A stretch of 64,000 bases of DNA from Micavibrio aeruginosavorus EPB (GCF_000348745.1 NC_020812.1:591378-655377), one strand, 5' to 3'; positions 1 to 10,722 are shown, counted from the stretch's first letter. Made by a program: numbers and translations. Notes: generated from the letters alone by a model not told the origin.

Positions 1-1108
1 CGCCGCGGCGAAACAACTGCCCGGTCCGCTGTATGTTGTGAAATCGCAAATCCATGCGGGCGGCCGTGGCGCCGGTAAATTCAAAAACAATCCGGAAGGC
101 AAGGGCGGTGTCCGTCTGTGCAAAACGGTTGATGATGTGAAGGACGCTGCCGAGGCGATGCTGCACCAAACTCTGGTGACCAAGCAAACCGGTCCGGATG
201 GTCAGAAGGTTCAACGCCTGTACGTCACAGACGGCGTGGACATTCAAAAAGAATATTACTGCTCGGTCGTTCTGGACCGTGCAACGTCCCGCGTGACGTT
301 CATGGTGTCCACCGAAGGCGGTATGGATATCGAAGAAGTGGCCGAAACGCACCCGGAAAAAATCATTCGCTGTGCGATTGATCCGGTGACGGGCATGCAG
401 GGCTTCCACGCTCGCAAGCTGGGCTTTGGCCTGGGCCTGTCCGGTGATGCGCTGAAGAGCGCGCAAAAATTCTTCATGTCCCTGTACAAAGCGTTCGTGG
501 ACATGGATTGCTCGATCGTTGAAATCAACCCGATGATCGTGACCGATAAAAACGAAGTGATGGCGCTGGATGCGAAACTGAACTTCGATGACAATGCGTT
601 GTTCCGTCACCCGGACATTGCCGATCTGCGCGATGAAGCCGAAGAAGATGAGAACGAGCGTCTGGCCAAGGATTGGGAATTGTCCTATGTCCGTCTGGAC
701 GGGAACATTGGCTGCATGGTCAATGGTGCCGGTCTGGCCATGGCCACGATGGACATCATCAAGCTGTATGGTGGCGAACCGGCCAACTTCCTGGACGTTG
801 GCGGTGGTGCCACGACGGAACGTGTGACCGCGGCCTTTAAGATCATTCTGTCCGATCCGAACGTGAAGGGCGTGTTGGTCAACATCTTTGGCGGCATCAT
901 GAAATGCGACATCATCGCCAACGGCATTATTGCCGCGGCGAAGGAAGTGTCGCTGTCGGTTCCGCTGGTTGTCCGTCTGGAAGGCACCAATGTCGAGCAG
1001 GGCAAGAAAATCCTGCGCGAAAGCGGTTTGCCGATCACGTCCGCCGACAATCTGGCCGATGCGGCCCAGAAGGTCGTGGATGCAACCCATAAAGCGCTGG
1101 CCGCTTAA
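1..1108 (+). CDS. sucC: Succinyl-CoA synthetase beta subunit, 5' end outside the window
   Basis: ADP/GDP-forming succinyl-CoA synthetase beta chain, which with SucD converts succinyl-CoA to succinate with substrate-level phosphorylation in the TCA cycle. The reading frame is open from base 2 ([13 protein letters not shown]...), so the true start lies about 30 codons upstream, outside the window; the GTG at 38 is internal. The ATP-grasp core is visible, including [20 protein letters not shown]. It is followed by the ligase domain with [18 protein letters not shown] and the C-terminal [17 protein letters not shown]. The length fits a family of about 390-400 residues. It heads the sucC-DUF2059-sucD series on the same strand. 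Confidence 0.97.
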   Translation, partial: AAAKQLPGPLYVVKSQIHAGGRGAGKFKNNPEGKGGVRLCKTVDDVKDAAEAMLHQTLVTKQTGPDGQKVQRLYVTDGVDIQKEYYCSVVLDRATSRVTFMVSTEGGMDIEEVAETHPEKIIRCAIDPVTGMQGFHARKLGFGLGLSGDALKSAQKFFMSLYKAFVDMDCSIVEINPMIVTDKNEVMALDAKLNFDDNALFRHPDIADLRDEAEEDENERLAKDWELSYVRLDGNIGCMVNGAGLAMATMDIIKLYGGEPANFLDVGGGATTERVTAAFKIILSDPNVKGVLVNIFGGIMKCDIIANGIIAAAKEVSLSVPLVVRLEGTNVEQGKKILRESGLPITSADNLADAAQKVVDATHKALAA

Positions 1109-1126
1109 TTATCAAGGGATCTGATC

Positions 1127-1552
1127 ATGAAAAAAATCCTGTCTTTATCCGTTCTGGCGATCATGCTGGCCACCACGCCTGCTATGGCCCAAACTGCGGA
1201 AACCACAGCGGCGGCCAAGCGTTACGTTGATGCCGTCCCGTCCCAGAAAATGGTTGATGAAATGTTGGATCAATTCAAATCCAACGATCAAATCAATCTG
1301 ACCGAATCGGATATTGCCGCCATTCGCGGTGCCGTGAATGCCGCCAATCTGGATGCGGTGATGATCGACGCCATGGCCAAGCATTTCACGGTCGACGAAA
1401 TCAATGCTTTGGCTGATTTCTATACGTCGGCCACAGGCAAATCGATCATGAAGAAAATGCCGGCTTATATGAATGAAGTCATGCCGACGATTCAAAAAGC
1501 CGTGATGGATGCCGTGATTGCCGAGATGCAGAAGAAAGCGCCCGCTCAATAA
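1127..1552 (+). CDS. Secreted DUF2059-like protein
   Basis: Protein of 141 residues with a clear Sec signal peptide: MKK, a hydrophobic stretch, then cleavage probably after AMA at residue 21. The remainder is helical. Its central part (HFTVDEINALADFYTSATGK, then MKKMPAY) has the pattern of the DUF2059 family of periplasmic or secreted helical proteins, whose function is unknown. It starts 18 bases after the sucC stop and ends 52 bases before sucD, so it is probably co-transcribed with both. A secreted protein between the two subunits of a cytoplasmic enzyme is unusual. The family call rests on pattern memory; the signal peptide is directly visible. Confidence 0.8.
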   Translation: MKKILSLSVLAIMLATTPAMAQTAETTAAAKRYVDAVPSQKMVDEMLDQFKSNDQINLTESDIAAIRGAVNAANLDAVMIDAMAKHFTVDEINALADFYTSATGKSIMKKMPAYMNEVMPTIQKAVMDAVIAEMQKKAPAQ

Positions 1553-1604
1553 TTGGGGCGCAATAATCGAAACGAACCTGTAAACAATTTTGGAGTGTAG
1601 GCTT

Positions 1605-2486
1605 ATGGCCGTTCTTGTCGATAAAAATACAAAAGTGATCTGCCAGGGTTTCACCGGGGCACAGGGCACGTTCCACTCGGAACAGGCCATTGCATACGGC
1701 ACGAAAATGGTGGGTGGTGTGACGCCGGGTAAAGGTGGCACGAAACACTTGAACCTGCCCGTGTTTGACACGGTGGCTCAGGCCAAAGCGGAAACGGGAT
1801 GCAATGCATCCGTGATCTATGTGCCGCCACCGTTCGCGGCGGATGCCATTCTGGAGGCGATTGATGCCGGGATTGATCTGGCCATCTGCATTACCGAAGG
1901 TATTCCGGTTTTGGACATGGTGCGCGTGCGCCGTGCGCTGGATGGGTCGAACACCCGCCTGATCGGGCCGAACTGCCCGGGCATTATCACGCCGGATGAA
2001 TGCAAAATCGGCATTATGCCGGGCCACATTCACAAACGCGGTAAAATTGGCGTCGTATCCCGTTCCGGCACGCTGACCTACGAAGCTGTGGCGCAAACCA
2101 CGGCGGCGGGTCTGGGGCAATCCACCTGTATCGGTATTGGTGGTGATCCGGTCAACGGCACCAACTTTATCGACTGCCTGAAAATGTTCCACGACGATCC
2201 GGAAACCGAGGCCATCATTATGATCGGCGAAATCGGTGGCAGTGCCGAAGTTGACGCGACGGAATATTACAAATCCCTGCCGAACAAAAAGCCGATCGCT
2301 GGTTTCATCGCTGGTGTGACCGCGCCGAAGGGCAAGCGTATGGGCCATGCCGGGGCGATTATCTCCGGTGGTGCCGACACGGCGGAGGCCAAAATCGCCG
2401 CCATGAAGGCCGCCGGTTTCGTTGTCGCCGACAGCCCGGCCAGCCTGGGGCAGGCCGTGCAGGAAGCCATGAAAAAGGCCGCGTAA
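1605..2486 (+). CDS. sucD: Succinyl-CoA synthetase alpha subunit
   Basis: CoA-binding, histidine-phosphorylated subunit of succinyl-CoA synthetase, the partner of SucC. The Rossmann CoA-binding region begins at [15 protein letters not shown]. The CoA-ligase domain carries the phosphorylated histidine in [19 protein letters not shown] (His248, counted from the ATG at 1605). At 293 residues it has normal family length. I chose the ATG at 1605 ([11 protein letters not shown]) over an in-frame TTG at 1590 because it matches the usual SucD N-terminus and has GGAG at 1592-1595 as ribosome binding site. A strong terminator follows directly. Confidence 0.97.
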   Translation: MAVLVDKNTKVICQGFTGAQGTFHSEQAIAYGTKMVGGVTPGKGGTKHLNLPVFDTVAQAKAETGCNASVIYVPPPFAADAILEAIDAGIDLAICITEGIPVLDMVRVRRALDGSNTRLIGPNCPGIITPDECKIGIMPGHIHKRGKIGVVSRSGTLTYEAVAQTTAAGLGQSTCIGIGGDPVNGTNFIDCLKMFHDDPETEAIIMIGEIGGSAEVDATEYYKSLPNKKPIAGFIAGVTAPKGKRMGHAGAIISGGADTAEAKIAAMKAAGFVVADSPASLGQAVQEAMKKAA

Positions 2487-2509
2487 GCGCGATAATTCGT
2501 ATTTTAATA

Positions 2510-2543
2510 AAAAGCGGCGGAGCCCACGGGTTTCGCCGCTTTT
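2510..2543 (+). terminator. Rho-independent terminator after sucD
   Basis: A ten-base stem, AAAAGCGGCG with CGCCGCTTTT, separated by a short GC-rich loop and ending in a T-run. It ends the sucC-sucD transcript. Confidence 0.85.
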
Positions 2544-2613
2544 TGTATGCGGTTTTATTCCCAGCATTTTATGGTAGAATCGAAGAGCTACACTGAATGG
2601 GGGATGGCCACCA

Positions 2614-3195
2614 ATGCTCGACCAATTTTCTGAAGACCAACAAGCTTTGCTGATTGCGTTGCCCTATCGTACAGGATTGTGGCTCAGCCAATGTGATTCC
2701 ACGGGCGGTGGCGATGCCGATGAGGCCGAGATGCAAGCCCTGCATGAGATTGTCACCGGCTTTGCCGAAGATTTTTTGAAATCCGAATTTGTTCAAGCTT
2801 TGATGGAGCAAACGGTCGCGCATAGAAATTTGTGGGGCACATGGAACCGCGACATTGATCTGGTGCCCGAGGAATGCCGCAAGGCGGTGCAATTGCTGGC
2901 CGATCATCTGGATCGCAAGGAATTTTTATCCTTCAAACAGAACCTGATGGAAATTGCGACCGATGTGGCGCTGGCCTATCGCGAAAACGGGGATGACAGT
3001 TTGTCTGGGCGCGTGAATGTTTATACGCGGCTGGTTTCTGAAAAGGTGCGCTCAATGATGACGGGGCGCCCTCCGCGCTCACTCGATGAAATCCTGAATA
3101 TTTCAGATGCTGAACAGGCCGCGCTTGATCGTTTGGCCGAGGCCTTGGATCTTGAAGGCCGTTTGTTCAAAGCGCGTGAACCCAACGCCGCCTAA
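2614..3195 (+). CDS. Hypothetical protein, first of a tandem paralogous pair
   Basis: Protein of 193 residues with no signal peptide, membrane segment or recognised domain; mostly helical and acidic. It is clearly paralogous to the next gene. Both share an ALPYR-GL motif near residue 16-21, a VPEECR/VPGECR motif in the middle, D-A-AYRE around residue 125-130, and a LNIS-----ALD/NLAEAL C-terminus. The start at 2614 is the only ATG in frame near the N-terminus. It lies downstream of the sucD terminator and 21 bases before its paralogue, so the two probably form one transcript. No function can be assigned. Confidence 0.75.
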   Translation: MLDQFSEDQQALLIALPYRTGLWLSQCDSTGGGDADEAEMQALHEIVTGFAEDFLKSEFVQALMEQTVAHRNLWGTWNRDIDLVPEECRKAVQLLADHLDRKEFLSFKQNLMEIATDVALAYRENGDDSLSGRVNVYTRLVSEKVRSMMTGRPPRSLDEILNISDAEQAALDRLAEALDLEGRLFKAREPNAA

Positions 3196-3216
3196 TCGGA
3201 AGGAAAGGGCAAAGCC

Positions 3217-3840
3217 ATGGCCTATCTGGAGCATTTTAACGGACATGACCTCGACCTTTTGGTCGCGTTGCCCTATCGCGCAGGCTTGTTTGTCAGCAGC
3301 AGCGATTCACAGGGTGAACAAAAATCGGATGCCGAAGAACTAAAAGTTCTGCACGATTTGATCGAGGCACAGGCCAAGGGCATGTATGAATCCGCTTTCG
3401 TGCATGAAGTGATGGTCGAAACCTTTGCCCGCCGTGCCGATTGGCGCAATTGGGGCGAACATCTGGATACTGTTCCGGGGGAATGCCGCAATACTGTTTT
3501 GATGTTGTCACACGTGGTGCCATCCGGAAAAATCCAGCAACGCGATATCGATGCGTTCAAGGGCATTCTGTTACAAATTGGCCTGGATGTGGCCAAGGCC
3601 TATCGTGAATATGATCGGAACGAAAGCTGGACCGCGCGTTTTTACCGTCGCATCGGTATCATGGTCGATGGTCTGCTGGGGATCGTGCGCGGGGAGCATT
3701 ATTCATCATCCGAATTGCTGAATATCAGCTATGAAGAAGACATCGCCCTGAACACCCTGGCCGAAGCCCTGCGGGCCGATCTGGTCGCGCAGGTGGAAAA
3801 AACCACCCTGCATACGGGCGAAACGATTCCTCACGCTTAA
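3217..3840 (+). CDS. Hypothetical protein, second of a tandem paralogous pair
   Basis: Protein of 207 residues aligning along its full length with the preceding gene. Shared features are LVALPYRAGLF near residue 15, VPGECRNTVL in the middle, GLDVAKAYREY, and ELLNISYEEDIALNTLAEAL at the C-terminus. It is soluble and helical, with no catalytic signature that I recognise. GGAAGGAAAGGGC upstream gives a good ribosome binding site for the ATG at 3217. Its position between sucD and sucA suggests co-residence with central metabolism genes but proves no role in it. Confidence 0.75.
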   Translation: MAYLEHFNGHDLDLLVALPYRAGLFVSSSDSQGEQKSDAEELKVLHDLIEAQAKGMYESAFVHEVMVETFARRADWRNWGEHLDTVPGECRNTVLMLSHVVPSGKIQQRDIDAFKGILLQIGLDVAKAYREYDRNESWTARFYRRIGIMVDGLLGIVRGEHYSSSELLNISYEEDIALNTLAEALRADLVAQVEKTTLHTGETIPHA

Positions 3841-4015
3841 ATTATTGTCATAACGTTTAATGGCGGCTGGGTTTTCCTATGGATTCCCGCGCCGTACCCT
3901 TTTTTTAACCATGGGCGGTGCTATAGTCCGTGGCAGAATACTACACCCTTTGTTGTGCCGGGGCCGTCGGGGGCACACACCAGTAATGACGACAACAAAC
4001 CGAGAGTGAAAAATC

Positions 4016-6919
4016 GTGACCTCTGAAACAGCAAAAATGAGTGTTTTGACCGGGATGAACGCGGAATATATCGCGCATCTGTACGCCCGTTACATGCAAA
4101 GCCCGGAGAAAACGGACCCGAGCTGGAAAGCCTTCTTTCAGGATTTGAACGATAACGAACTGGCTGTGTTGCAGGATTTGGCTGGCGCCAGCTGGACCCC
4201 CGATGAAAATAAACGCAGCCGCCGCTCCTTTGGCTCCAATACCGGGAATGTCGTGGGCATGACGGTGGCGTCATCCGCCGCGCGGGCATCCGCACCGATG
4301 CCGTCGGGCGAGATGAATGATGATGTGCGCCGTGCGACGCTGGATTCCATCCGGGCGTTGATGATGGTGCGGGCTTATCGCGCGCGTGGTCACCTGCTGT
4401 CCAACCTGGACCCGCTGGAACTGAAAGAAAAAACCTATCACCCGGAACTGGACCCGGCGCATTACGGTTTTTCCGATTCCGATTATGACCGCCCGATCTT
4501 TATTGATGGTGTTCTGGGGTTTGAAACGGCGACGTTGCGCGAAATCGTGACGGCTCTGCGCCAAACCTATTGCGGGGCTGTGGGTGTTGAATTTATGCAC
4601 CTGAGCGATCCGGCAGAAAAATCATGGATCCAGCAGCGTATCGAAGCACCGCGCAACCAAACCGATTTTACGGTTGAGGGCAAACGCGCCATTCTGCAAC
4701 GTTTGACGGCGGCGGAATCGTTCGAAAAGTTCCTGCATGTGAAATATGTCGGCACCAAACGGTTCGGTCTGGATGGTGGCGAATCCACCGTGCCGGCGAT
4801 TGAACAGGTTTTGAAACGCGGATCGCAATTGGGCGTGAAGGAAGTTGTGTTCGGCATGGCCCACCGTGGCCGTTTGAACGTGCTGACCAACGTTTTGGGC
4901 AAACCGTTCACGGCGGTGTTCTCGGAATTCCAGGGCAATTCGGCGAACCCGGATGATGTTCAGGGATCGGGCGACGTGAAATACCACCTTGGCACATCCA
5001 CGGACCGTGAATTTGATGGCAAGACTTTGCACTTGTCCCTGACCGCCAACCCGTCCCACTTGGAAGTGGTGGACCCGGTTGTGATTGGTAAGGTCCGCGC
5101 GAAACAGCAACAACGTGGTGACAAGGATCGCACGCAAGTCCTGCCGATCCTGTTGCACGGCGATGCCGCATTTGCGGGCCAGGGATTGGTGGCTGAAACA
5201 TTGATGATGTCCGAACTGGGCGGTTATCGCGTGGGTGGTACGGTCCATATCGTCATCAACAACCAGATTGGTTTTACGACCATGCCGCAATATAGCCGTT
5301 CGGGTCCGTACCCGACCGACGTTGCGAAAATGCTGGCCGCGCCGATCTTCCACGTCAATGGTGATGACCCGGAGGCCGTTGTTCACGCCGCCCGCATCGC
5401 CATCGAATTCCGTCAGGAGTTCAAGAAGGACGTGGTGATTGATCTGGTCTGCTATCGCCGCTATGGCCACAACGAAGGGGACGAGCCAGCCTTTACCCAA
5501 CCGTTGATGTACAAAAAAATCAAAACGCACATGTCGGTGCGCGACATGTATTCCAACAAGCTGGTGGCCGATGGCACGCTGAGCGAAGCTGAATCCAAAG
5601 CGATGGTGGATGAATTTAACACCTATCTGGAACAGGCGTTCGAAGCGACCAAATCCTACAAACCGAACAAGGCCGATTTCCTGGAAGGTGCATGGACGGG
5701 GTTGAAGGTTGCCAGCGGCGACGAACGTCGTGGCGTGACGGCAATTGACGATGCGATGATGCAGAAATTGGGCAAAGCACTGACGACCGTGCCGGCCAAT
5801 TTCAACATCAATTCAAAAATCGCCCGTCAATTGGAAGCCAAGGCCGATATGTTCAAAACCGGACAAGGGTTTGACTGGGCCACGGCGGAAGCGTTGGCAT
5901 TCGGCTCCCTGGCGGCGGAAGGATACAATGTCCGCCTGTCTGGTCAGGATTGCCAGCGCGGCACGTTCTCCCAACGCCACGCCGTTGTGACGGATCAGGA
6001 AGATGAAAGCAAATATTGCTTCCTGCAACATATTGGCGGGACGCAAGGCACGTTCGAAGTGCATGACAGCCCGCTGTCCGAAGCGGCCGTTCTCGGTTTT
6101 GAATATGGGTATTCCATGGCCGATCCGAAAACACTGGTCCTGTGGGAAGCACAGTTCGGTGACTTCGTGAACGGTGCGCAAGTGGTGATTGACCAGTTCA
6201 TTTCATCCGCAGAAACCAAATGGCTGCGTATGTCCGGTCTGGTCATGCTGTTGCCGCACGGGTTCGAAGGGCAGGGGCCGGAACATTCCTCCGGTCGCGT
6301 GGAACGCTTCCTGCAAAACTGTGCCGAAGATAACTGGCAGGTGGCGAACTGCACCACCCCGGCCAACTATTTCCACATTTTGCGCCGTCAGATGGTTCGC
6401 GATTTCCGCAAGCCGTTGATTATCATGACGCCGAAATCCTTGTTGCGTCACAAGCTGGCGGTGTCCCCGGCGTCCATGATGACGGGCCAGTCCACGTTCC
6501 ACCGCATCCTGTGGGACGATGCGATGGACCAGATGAACAAGCCGAAGGACATCAAACGCGTGATCCTCTGCTCGGGCAAAGTTTATTACGATCTGTTTGA
6601 AGAACGTGAAAAGCGCGGCCAGAAAGATGCGATCATCCTGCGTCTGGAACAATTCTATCCGTTCCCGGCGAAAGCCTTGGGCGAAGAATTGTCCAAATAT
6701 CCGAACGCCGAAGTGATCTGGTGCCAGGAAGAGCCGTATAACCAGGGTGGCTGGCACTTCGTTGATCGCCGGATCGAAGACGTACTGAAATCCATCAAAC
6801 ACAAATCCAGCCGTCCGCGGTATGCGGGTCGCCCGGAAGCCGCCGCACCGGCCACGGGCCTGATGAAGCGCCACAACGCAGAACTGGCCAAGTTTTTGGA
6901 TGAGGCTCTCAAAGGATAA
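4016..6919 (+). CDS. sucA: 2-oxoglutarate dehydrogenase E1 component
   Basis: Thiamine-diphosphate-dependent E1 of the 2-oxoglutarate dehydrogenase complex, which decarboxylates 2-oxoglutarate and passes the succinyl group to the lipoyl domain of SucB. At 967 residues it has normal length. The N-terminus carries the E2-binding-type segment (AEYIAHLYARYMQSPEKTDP). Other family motifs are VVFGMAHRGRLNVLTNV, the ThDP/Mg site around LLHGDAAFAGQGLV, and the transketolase-type C-terminal half with LLPHGFEGQGPEHSSGR. Translation starts with GTG at 4016, preceded by GAGAG. It is separated from sucB by two unrelated genes, and a terminator follows. Confidence 0.97.
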   Translation: MTSETAKMSVLTGMNAEYIAHLYARYMQSPEKTDPSWKAFFQDLNDNELAVLQDLAGASWTPDENKRSRRSFGSNTGNVVGMTVASSAARASAPMPSGEMNDDVRRATLDSIRALMMVRAYRARGHLLSNLDPLELKEKTYHPELDPAHYGFSDSDYDRPIFIDGVLGFETATLREIVTALRQTYCGAVGVEFMHLSDPAEKSWIQQRIEAPRNQTDFTVEGKRAILQRLTAAESFEKFLHVKYVGTKRFGLDGGESTVPAIEQVLKRGSQLGVKEVVFGMAHRGRLNVLTNVLGKPFTAVFSEFQGNSANPDDVQGSGDVKYHLGTSTDREFDGKTLHLSLTANPSHLEVVDPVVIGKVRAKQQQRGDKDRTQVLPILLHGDAAFAGQGLVAETLMMSELGGYRVGGTVHIVINNQIGFTTMPQYSRSGPYPTDVAKMLAAPIFHVNGDDPEAVVHAARIAIEFRQEFKKDVVIDLVCYRRYGHNEGDEPAFTQPLMYKKIKTHMSVRDMYSNKLVADGTLSEAESKAMVDEFNTYLEQAFEATKSYKPNKADFLEGAWTGLKVASGDERRGVTAIDDAMMQKLGKALTTVPANFNINSKIARQLEAKADMFKTGQGFDWATAEALAFGSLAAEGYNVRLSGQDCQRGTFSQRHAVVTDQEDESKYCFLQHIGGTQGTFEVHDSPLSEAAVLGFEYGYSMADPKTLVLWEAQFGDFVNGAQVVIDQFISSAETKWLRMSGLVMLLPHGFEGQGPEHSSGRVERFLQNCAEDNWQVANCTTPANYFHILRRQMVRDFRKPLIIMTPKSLLRHKLAVSPASMMTGQSTFHRILWDDAMDQMNKPKDIKRVILCSGKVYYDLFEEREKRGQKDAIILRLEQFYPFPAKALGEELSKYPNAEVIWCQEEPYNQGGWHFVDRRIEDVLKSIKHKSSRPRYAGRPEAAAPATGLMKRHNAELAKFLDEALKG

Positions 6920-6946
6920 ATTTGACAGAATCTGACCTTTTGGCGT

Positions 6947-6979
6947 AAAAACCCCTCTCGTGAAAACGGAGGGGTTTTT
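6947..6979 (+). terminator. Terminator after sucA whose right arm doubles as a ribosome binding site
   Basis: Perfect 11-base stem: AAAAACCCCTC at 6947-6957 pairs with GAGGGGTTTTT at 6969-6979, with an 11-base loop. The right arm contains GGAGG (6968-6972), five bases before the TTG at 6978 that probably starts the next gene. The hairpin could therefore both end sucA transcription and hide the downstream ribosome binding site. Confidence 0.85.
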
Positions 6980-7997
6980 GCTCGATTTCCTGAAAATTCC
7001 CAAGGCCCGTGCGGTTTTGGATGATGGCACGGTTGAAGACGTCGTTCTGCCCACGTCGCTGACGCGGGCGGATGCGGTGGCGTATGATGCTGACCGGCAT
7101 AAGGGGAAATTGCATTGCCCGTCTTGTGATGTGAAATTGCATTTCAACCGGGGCAGCGCCGTGATGTGCGGCGGCACGATGCAGGGGCAACGCCCGCATT
7201 TTAAAACCAACCCCGGCCACGCGCATGATCCGTCCTGTGCCTACATCGTCATGCATGATGATGTTGAGCATGAGGAGGTGGACCGCACGCGCGGTTATCG
7301 TATTCACCTGAACCTTGCGACGTTGTCGACATTGTTCAACGAACGCGCGCGTCACTATCAACGGGCCGAAGGCCGCCGCATTGTGACGGATGATCCGCGT
7401 TTGGTGGGACGGGAATCTCTGGCTGTGCAATCGGCCTCTGATTTGATCACACGGCTTTTAAAAAATGGCGACCCGGCCCGCATTCGGGATTCCGTTGTGG
7501 TGCAGGGAAAACATATCCTGCCGTGGAACCAGTTTTTTATCCGTCATTCATCCGATGGCAAAGACCATACGCGTTTCCATGCGTTGACCGAACGTTTATT
7601 GCGCATGAATAAGGGGGCGCGATTGCCGGTCCTGATGGAAATTCGGTCCGACCGTCCGGCGCAATGGAACCAACGCGGTGACGCCGGAACAATGGATTCG
7701 CAAAAATTTTTCTGGCGGCGCAGTGAGCGTGGCACGGAATTTATCGCGCCGCGCTTGTACCTTGATCCACCCGCGCATGGAAAATTGGCCACCGAAACGG
7801 CACATCTGTTGCAGGCCATCACAGGCGAGGCGGGGGCTTATCTGGTGATGGGCTTTGCGCGTTTGCATACTTATCAAACACGCAACGGTCTTTTGCATGC
7901 CTTGAACATCAGCGTGAGTGATGAAAGCCAGATCGCGCGTGTTGAATTGCGCAATCTGCGCAAGAAGCCGACGCCCTCGGTTCTCAAGCCGGACTAA
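6978..7997 (+). CDS. Hypothetical protein with an N-terminal CxxC zinc-finger-like module
   Basis: Protein of about 339 residues. The N-terminal third has [12 protein letters not shown], then a GQRPHF segment and HAHDPSC. This arrangement of CxxC, His and Cys recalls the zinc-ribbon module at the front of CoiA-type and related nucleases, but I see no nuclease motif further on. The rest is a mixed alpha/beta protein without a recognised family. A GTG at 6960 lies in the loop of the sucA terminator; I prefer TTG at 6978 because GGAGG stands five bases before it. The 3' end overlaps the convergent gdx gene by 14 bases. Confidence 0.65.
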   Translation: MLDFLKIPKARAVLDDGTVEDVVLPTSLTRADAVAYDADRHKGKLHCPSCDVKLHFNRGSAVMCGGTMQGQRPHFKTNPGHAHDPSCAYIVMHDDVEHEEVDRTRGYRIHLNLATLSTLFNERARHYQRAEGRRIVTDDPRLVGRESLAVQSASDLITRLLKNGDPARIRDSVVVQGKHILPWNQFFIRHSSDGKDHTRFHALTERLLRMNKGARLPVLMEIRSDRPAQWNQRGDAGTMDSQKFFWRRSERGTEFIAPRLYLDPPAHGKLATETAHLLQAITGEAGAYLVMGFARLHTYQTRNGLLHALNISVSDESQIARVELRNLRKKPTPSVLKPD

Positions 7998-8303
7998 AAA
8001 CCTTGAGCCCAACAATCCCCGCAACGATCATGGCGATGCAGGCCAGGCGCAGGGCCGTGGCCGGGTCGCCAAACAGGATAATGCCCAGAATGGCCGTGCC
8101 CACGGAACCAATGCCCGTCCATACGGCATAGGCGGTTTTTTCGGCAAATCCCGAACCGCCAGGCCGAGCAGCACGACGCTGACCGTCATCGCGATCAAGG
8201 TCAGAACGCTGGGGACCAGAACGGTGAAGCCTTGCGTATATTTCAGGCCGATGGCCCAACCAATTTCAAATAATCCCGCCAAGGTCAGTAAAATCCAAGC
8301 CAT
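7984..8303 (-). pseudogene. gdx: Gdx/SugE-type small multidrug resistance protein, frame broken at an A6 run
   Basis: Four-helix SMR-family exporter of the guanidinium exporter subgroup. From the ATG at 8303 the first part reads [20 protein letters not shown] and continues to VRDLP. The remainder, [19 protein letters not shown] to VGLKVFSPA, lies in another frame. The break is at six A on the minus strand (T6 at 8136-8141): a seventh A, or a -1 slip on AAA AAA, restores LPKKTAYAVW and a full protein of about 106 residues. GGAG six bases before the ATG supports the start. The cause could be a real mutation, a sequencing indel in a homopolymer, or frameshifting. Confidence 0.8.
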
Positions 8304-8494
8304 GTGATACTCCATCCATAAGGGCTGGAATCAGTATAGCCCGCCCACGGGGTGGGGCTAGTCCCCGCCAATCATGTTACGAAAAATAAAACGCTTGAAA
8401 CTGCATAAAAACCCCTGTGTTCACTGTTGACGCTGGGGGCCGTTCGGGCCAAATTAAGCCCGTCCAACATCTTCTTATAAAGGCGTTTTTAAAA

Positions 8495-9688
<1,194 letters not shown>

Positions 9689-9696
9689 GGATCAAC

Positions 9697-9724
9697 AAAA
9701 AACCCGCCGGATGGCGGGTTTTTT
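9697..9724. terminator. Bidirectional terminator between sucB and the deaminase-like gene
   Basis: Twelve-base stem AAAAAACCCGCC with GGCGGGTTTTTT around a four-base loop. A/T runs on both sides allow it to end sucB and the convergent gene at 9727. Confidence 0.85.
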
Positions 9725-9726
9725 TA

Positions 9727-10722
9727 TTATTTCCATTCGACCGCCGTAATGATGTCGTGGTCGCTCAGAAGTTTCAGGGCATCCAATCCATTTTGATCGC
9801 GCGCGTGGGTGATGTCCCCGATCAGCAATTGCGTCTGCCCGCCGCCAATCATGTTCACAAATTCACGCGGGCTGGGGACAATCGCGCTGTACACATAGCC
9901 GGGCATAATGCGCAGGCCGAGCCGGGACGCGTTCATCAACAAACGATTGATGGGTTCCAGAATGAAATTGTATTTCCCGCCCGGTGCCGCATGCGGATGA
10001 TCGCCATGGGCGTAACCGATTGTGATATGGTCGCGGGCGCTCAGGACGTAGACGCCTTTGCCGGTTGGGTCTTCGGCCACGGCGACGGCAAAGCGTTCAT
10101 TGGTATAATGCGGGCGTTCAGCGGCGATAATTTCTGTAAAAAATCCTGTATCGGCCTTGCGGCGGAATTTTGTCACACGGATCGGGTTATCGTTTTCGGG
10201 AACGAAATCATCCGGCATTTCTAAAATCGGCGTCAGGATCTTATCCTTGCGGCGGACTTCATACACGCTGATCCCGGCTTTTTTGCAAATCTCCAGCGAC
10301 ATGGCCTGAAATTCGTCACCGCGGCGTTCGGCGAAATCTTTTTCAAATCCCTTATGGTCGATAAAGATTTTTTTGATCCCGGCTTCGGCGATATTCTTGG
10401 CACAGTTGGGGCAAATGGGGTCGGTGACGTAAATGCTGCCCCCTTCGGTCCGCGGTGCGCGCAGAAGGCACGCGGTTTCCGCGTGAATGGTGCCGCTGCT
10501 GTTGCCGATACGTGTGCCCTCATCCAACCCGGCTTGAATGGGTTCGGGCCAGAAATTGGTCGCGGCGGTCGCAAACGGATTGCCGTTGTGATCAATGCCC
10601 GACACGGCGGCGGCGATCTTGTTGGTGGGGTGGGGGCTGGAATTTACAACCTCAACCGCCATCTGCATCATGGCAAATGGGTCGGGTTGGGTGGTCTGAG
10701 CCTTCGGACGCTTAAAAATCAT
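9727..10722 (-). CDS. Cytidine/deoxycytidylate deaminase-like protein with a degenerate second domain
   Basis: Protein of 331 residues. The N-terminal half is a zinc-dependent CDA-fold deaminase with GTIHAETACLL (His80, catalytic Glu82) and DPICPNCAKNIAEAGIKKIF (Cys104, Cys107). The C-terminal half (about 205-331) repeats the layout: ILEPINRLL stands where IHAETACLL would be, and VPSPREFVNMIGGG where the PCxxC helix would be. All zinc ligands are lost there. This resembles two-domain cytidine deaminases with one inactive domain. The substrate (free nucleoside, nucleotide or RNA base) cannot be told. I chose ATG 10722 (MIFKRPK) over an upstream TTG at 10803. It is divergent from the nucleotidyltransferase gene. 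Confidence 0.75.
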   Translation of the reverse strand: MIFKRPKAQTTQPDPFAMMQMAVEVVNSSPHPTNKIAAAVSGIDHNGNPFATAATNFWPEPIQAGLDEGTRIGNSSGTIHAETACLLRAPRTEGGSIYVTDPICPNCAKNIAEAGIKKIFIDHKGFEKDFAERRGDEFQAMSLEICKKAGISVYEVRRKDKILTPILEMPDDFVPENDNPIRVTKFRRKADTGFFTEIIAAERPHYTNERFAVAVAEDPTGKGVYVLSARDHITIGYAHGDHPHAAPGGKYNFILEPINRLLMNASRLGLRIMPGYVYSAIVPSPREFVNMIGGGQTQLLIGDITHARDQNGLDALKLLSDHDIITAVEWK

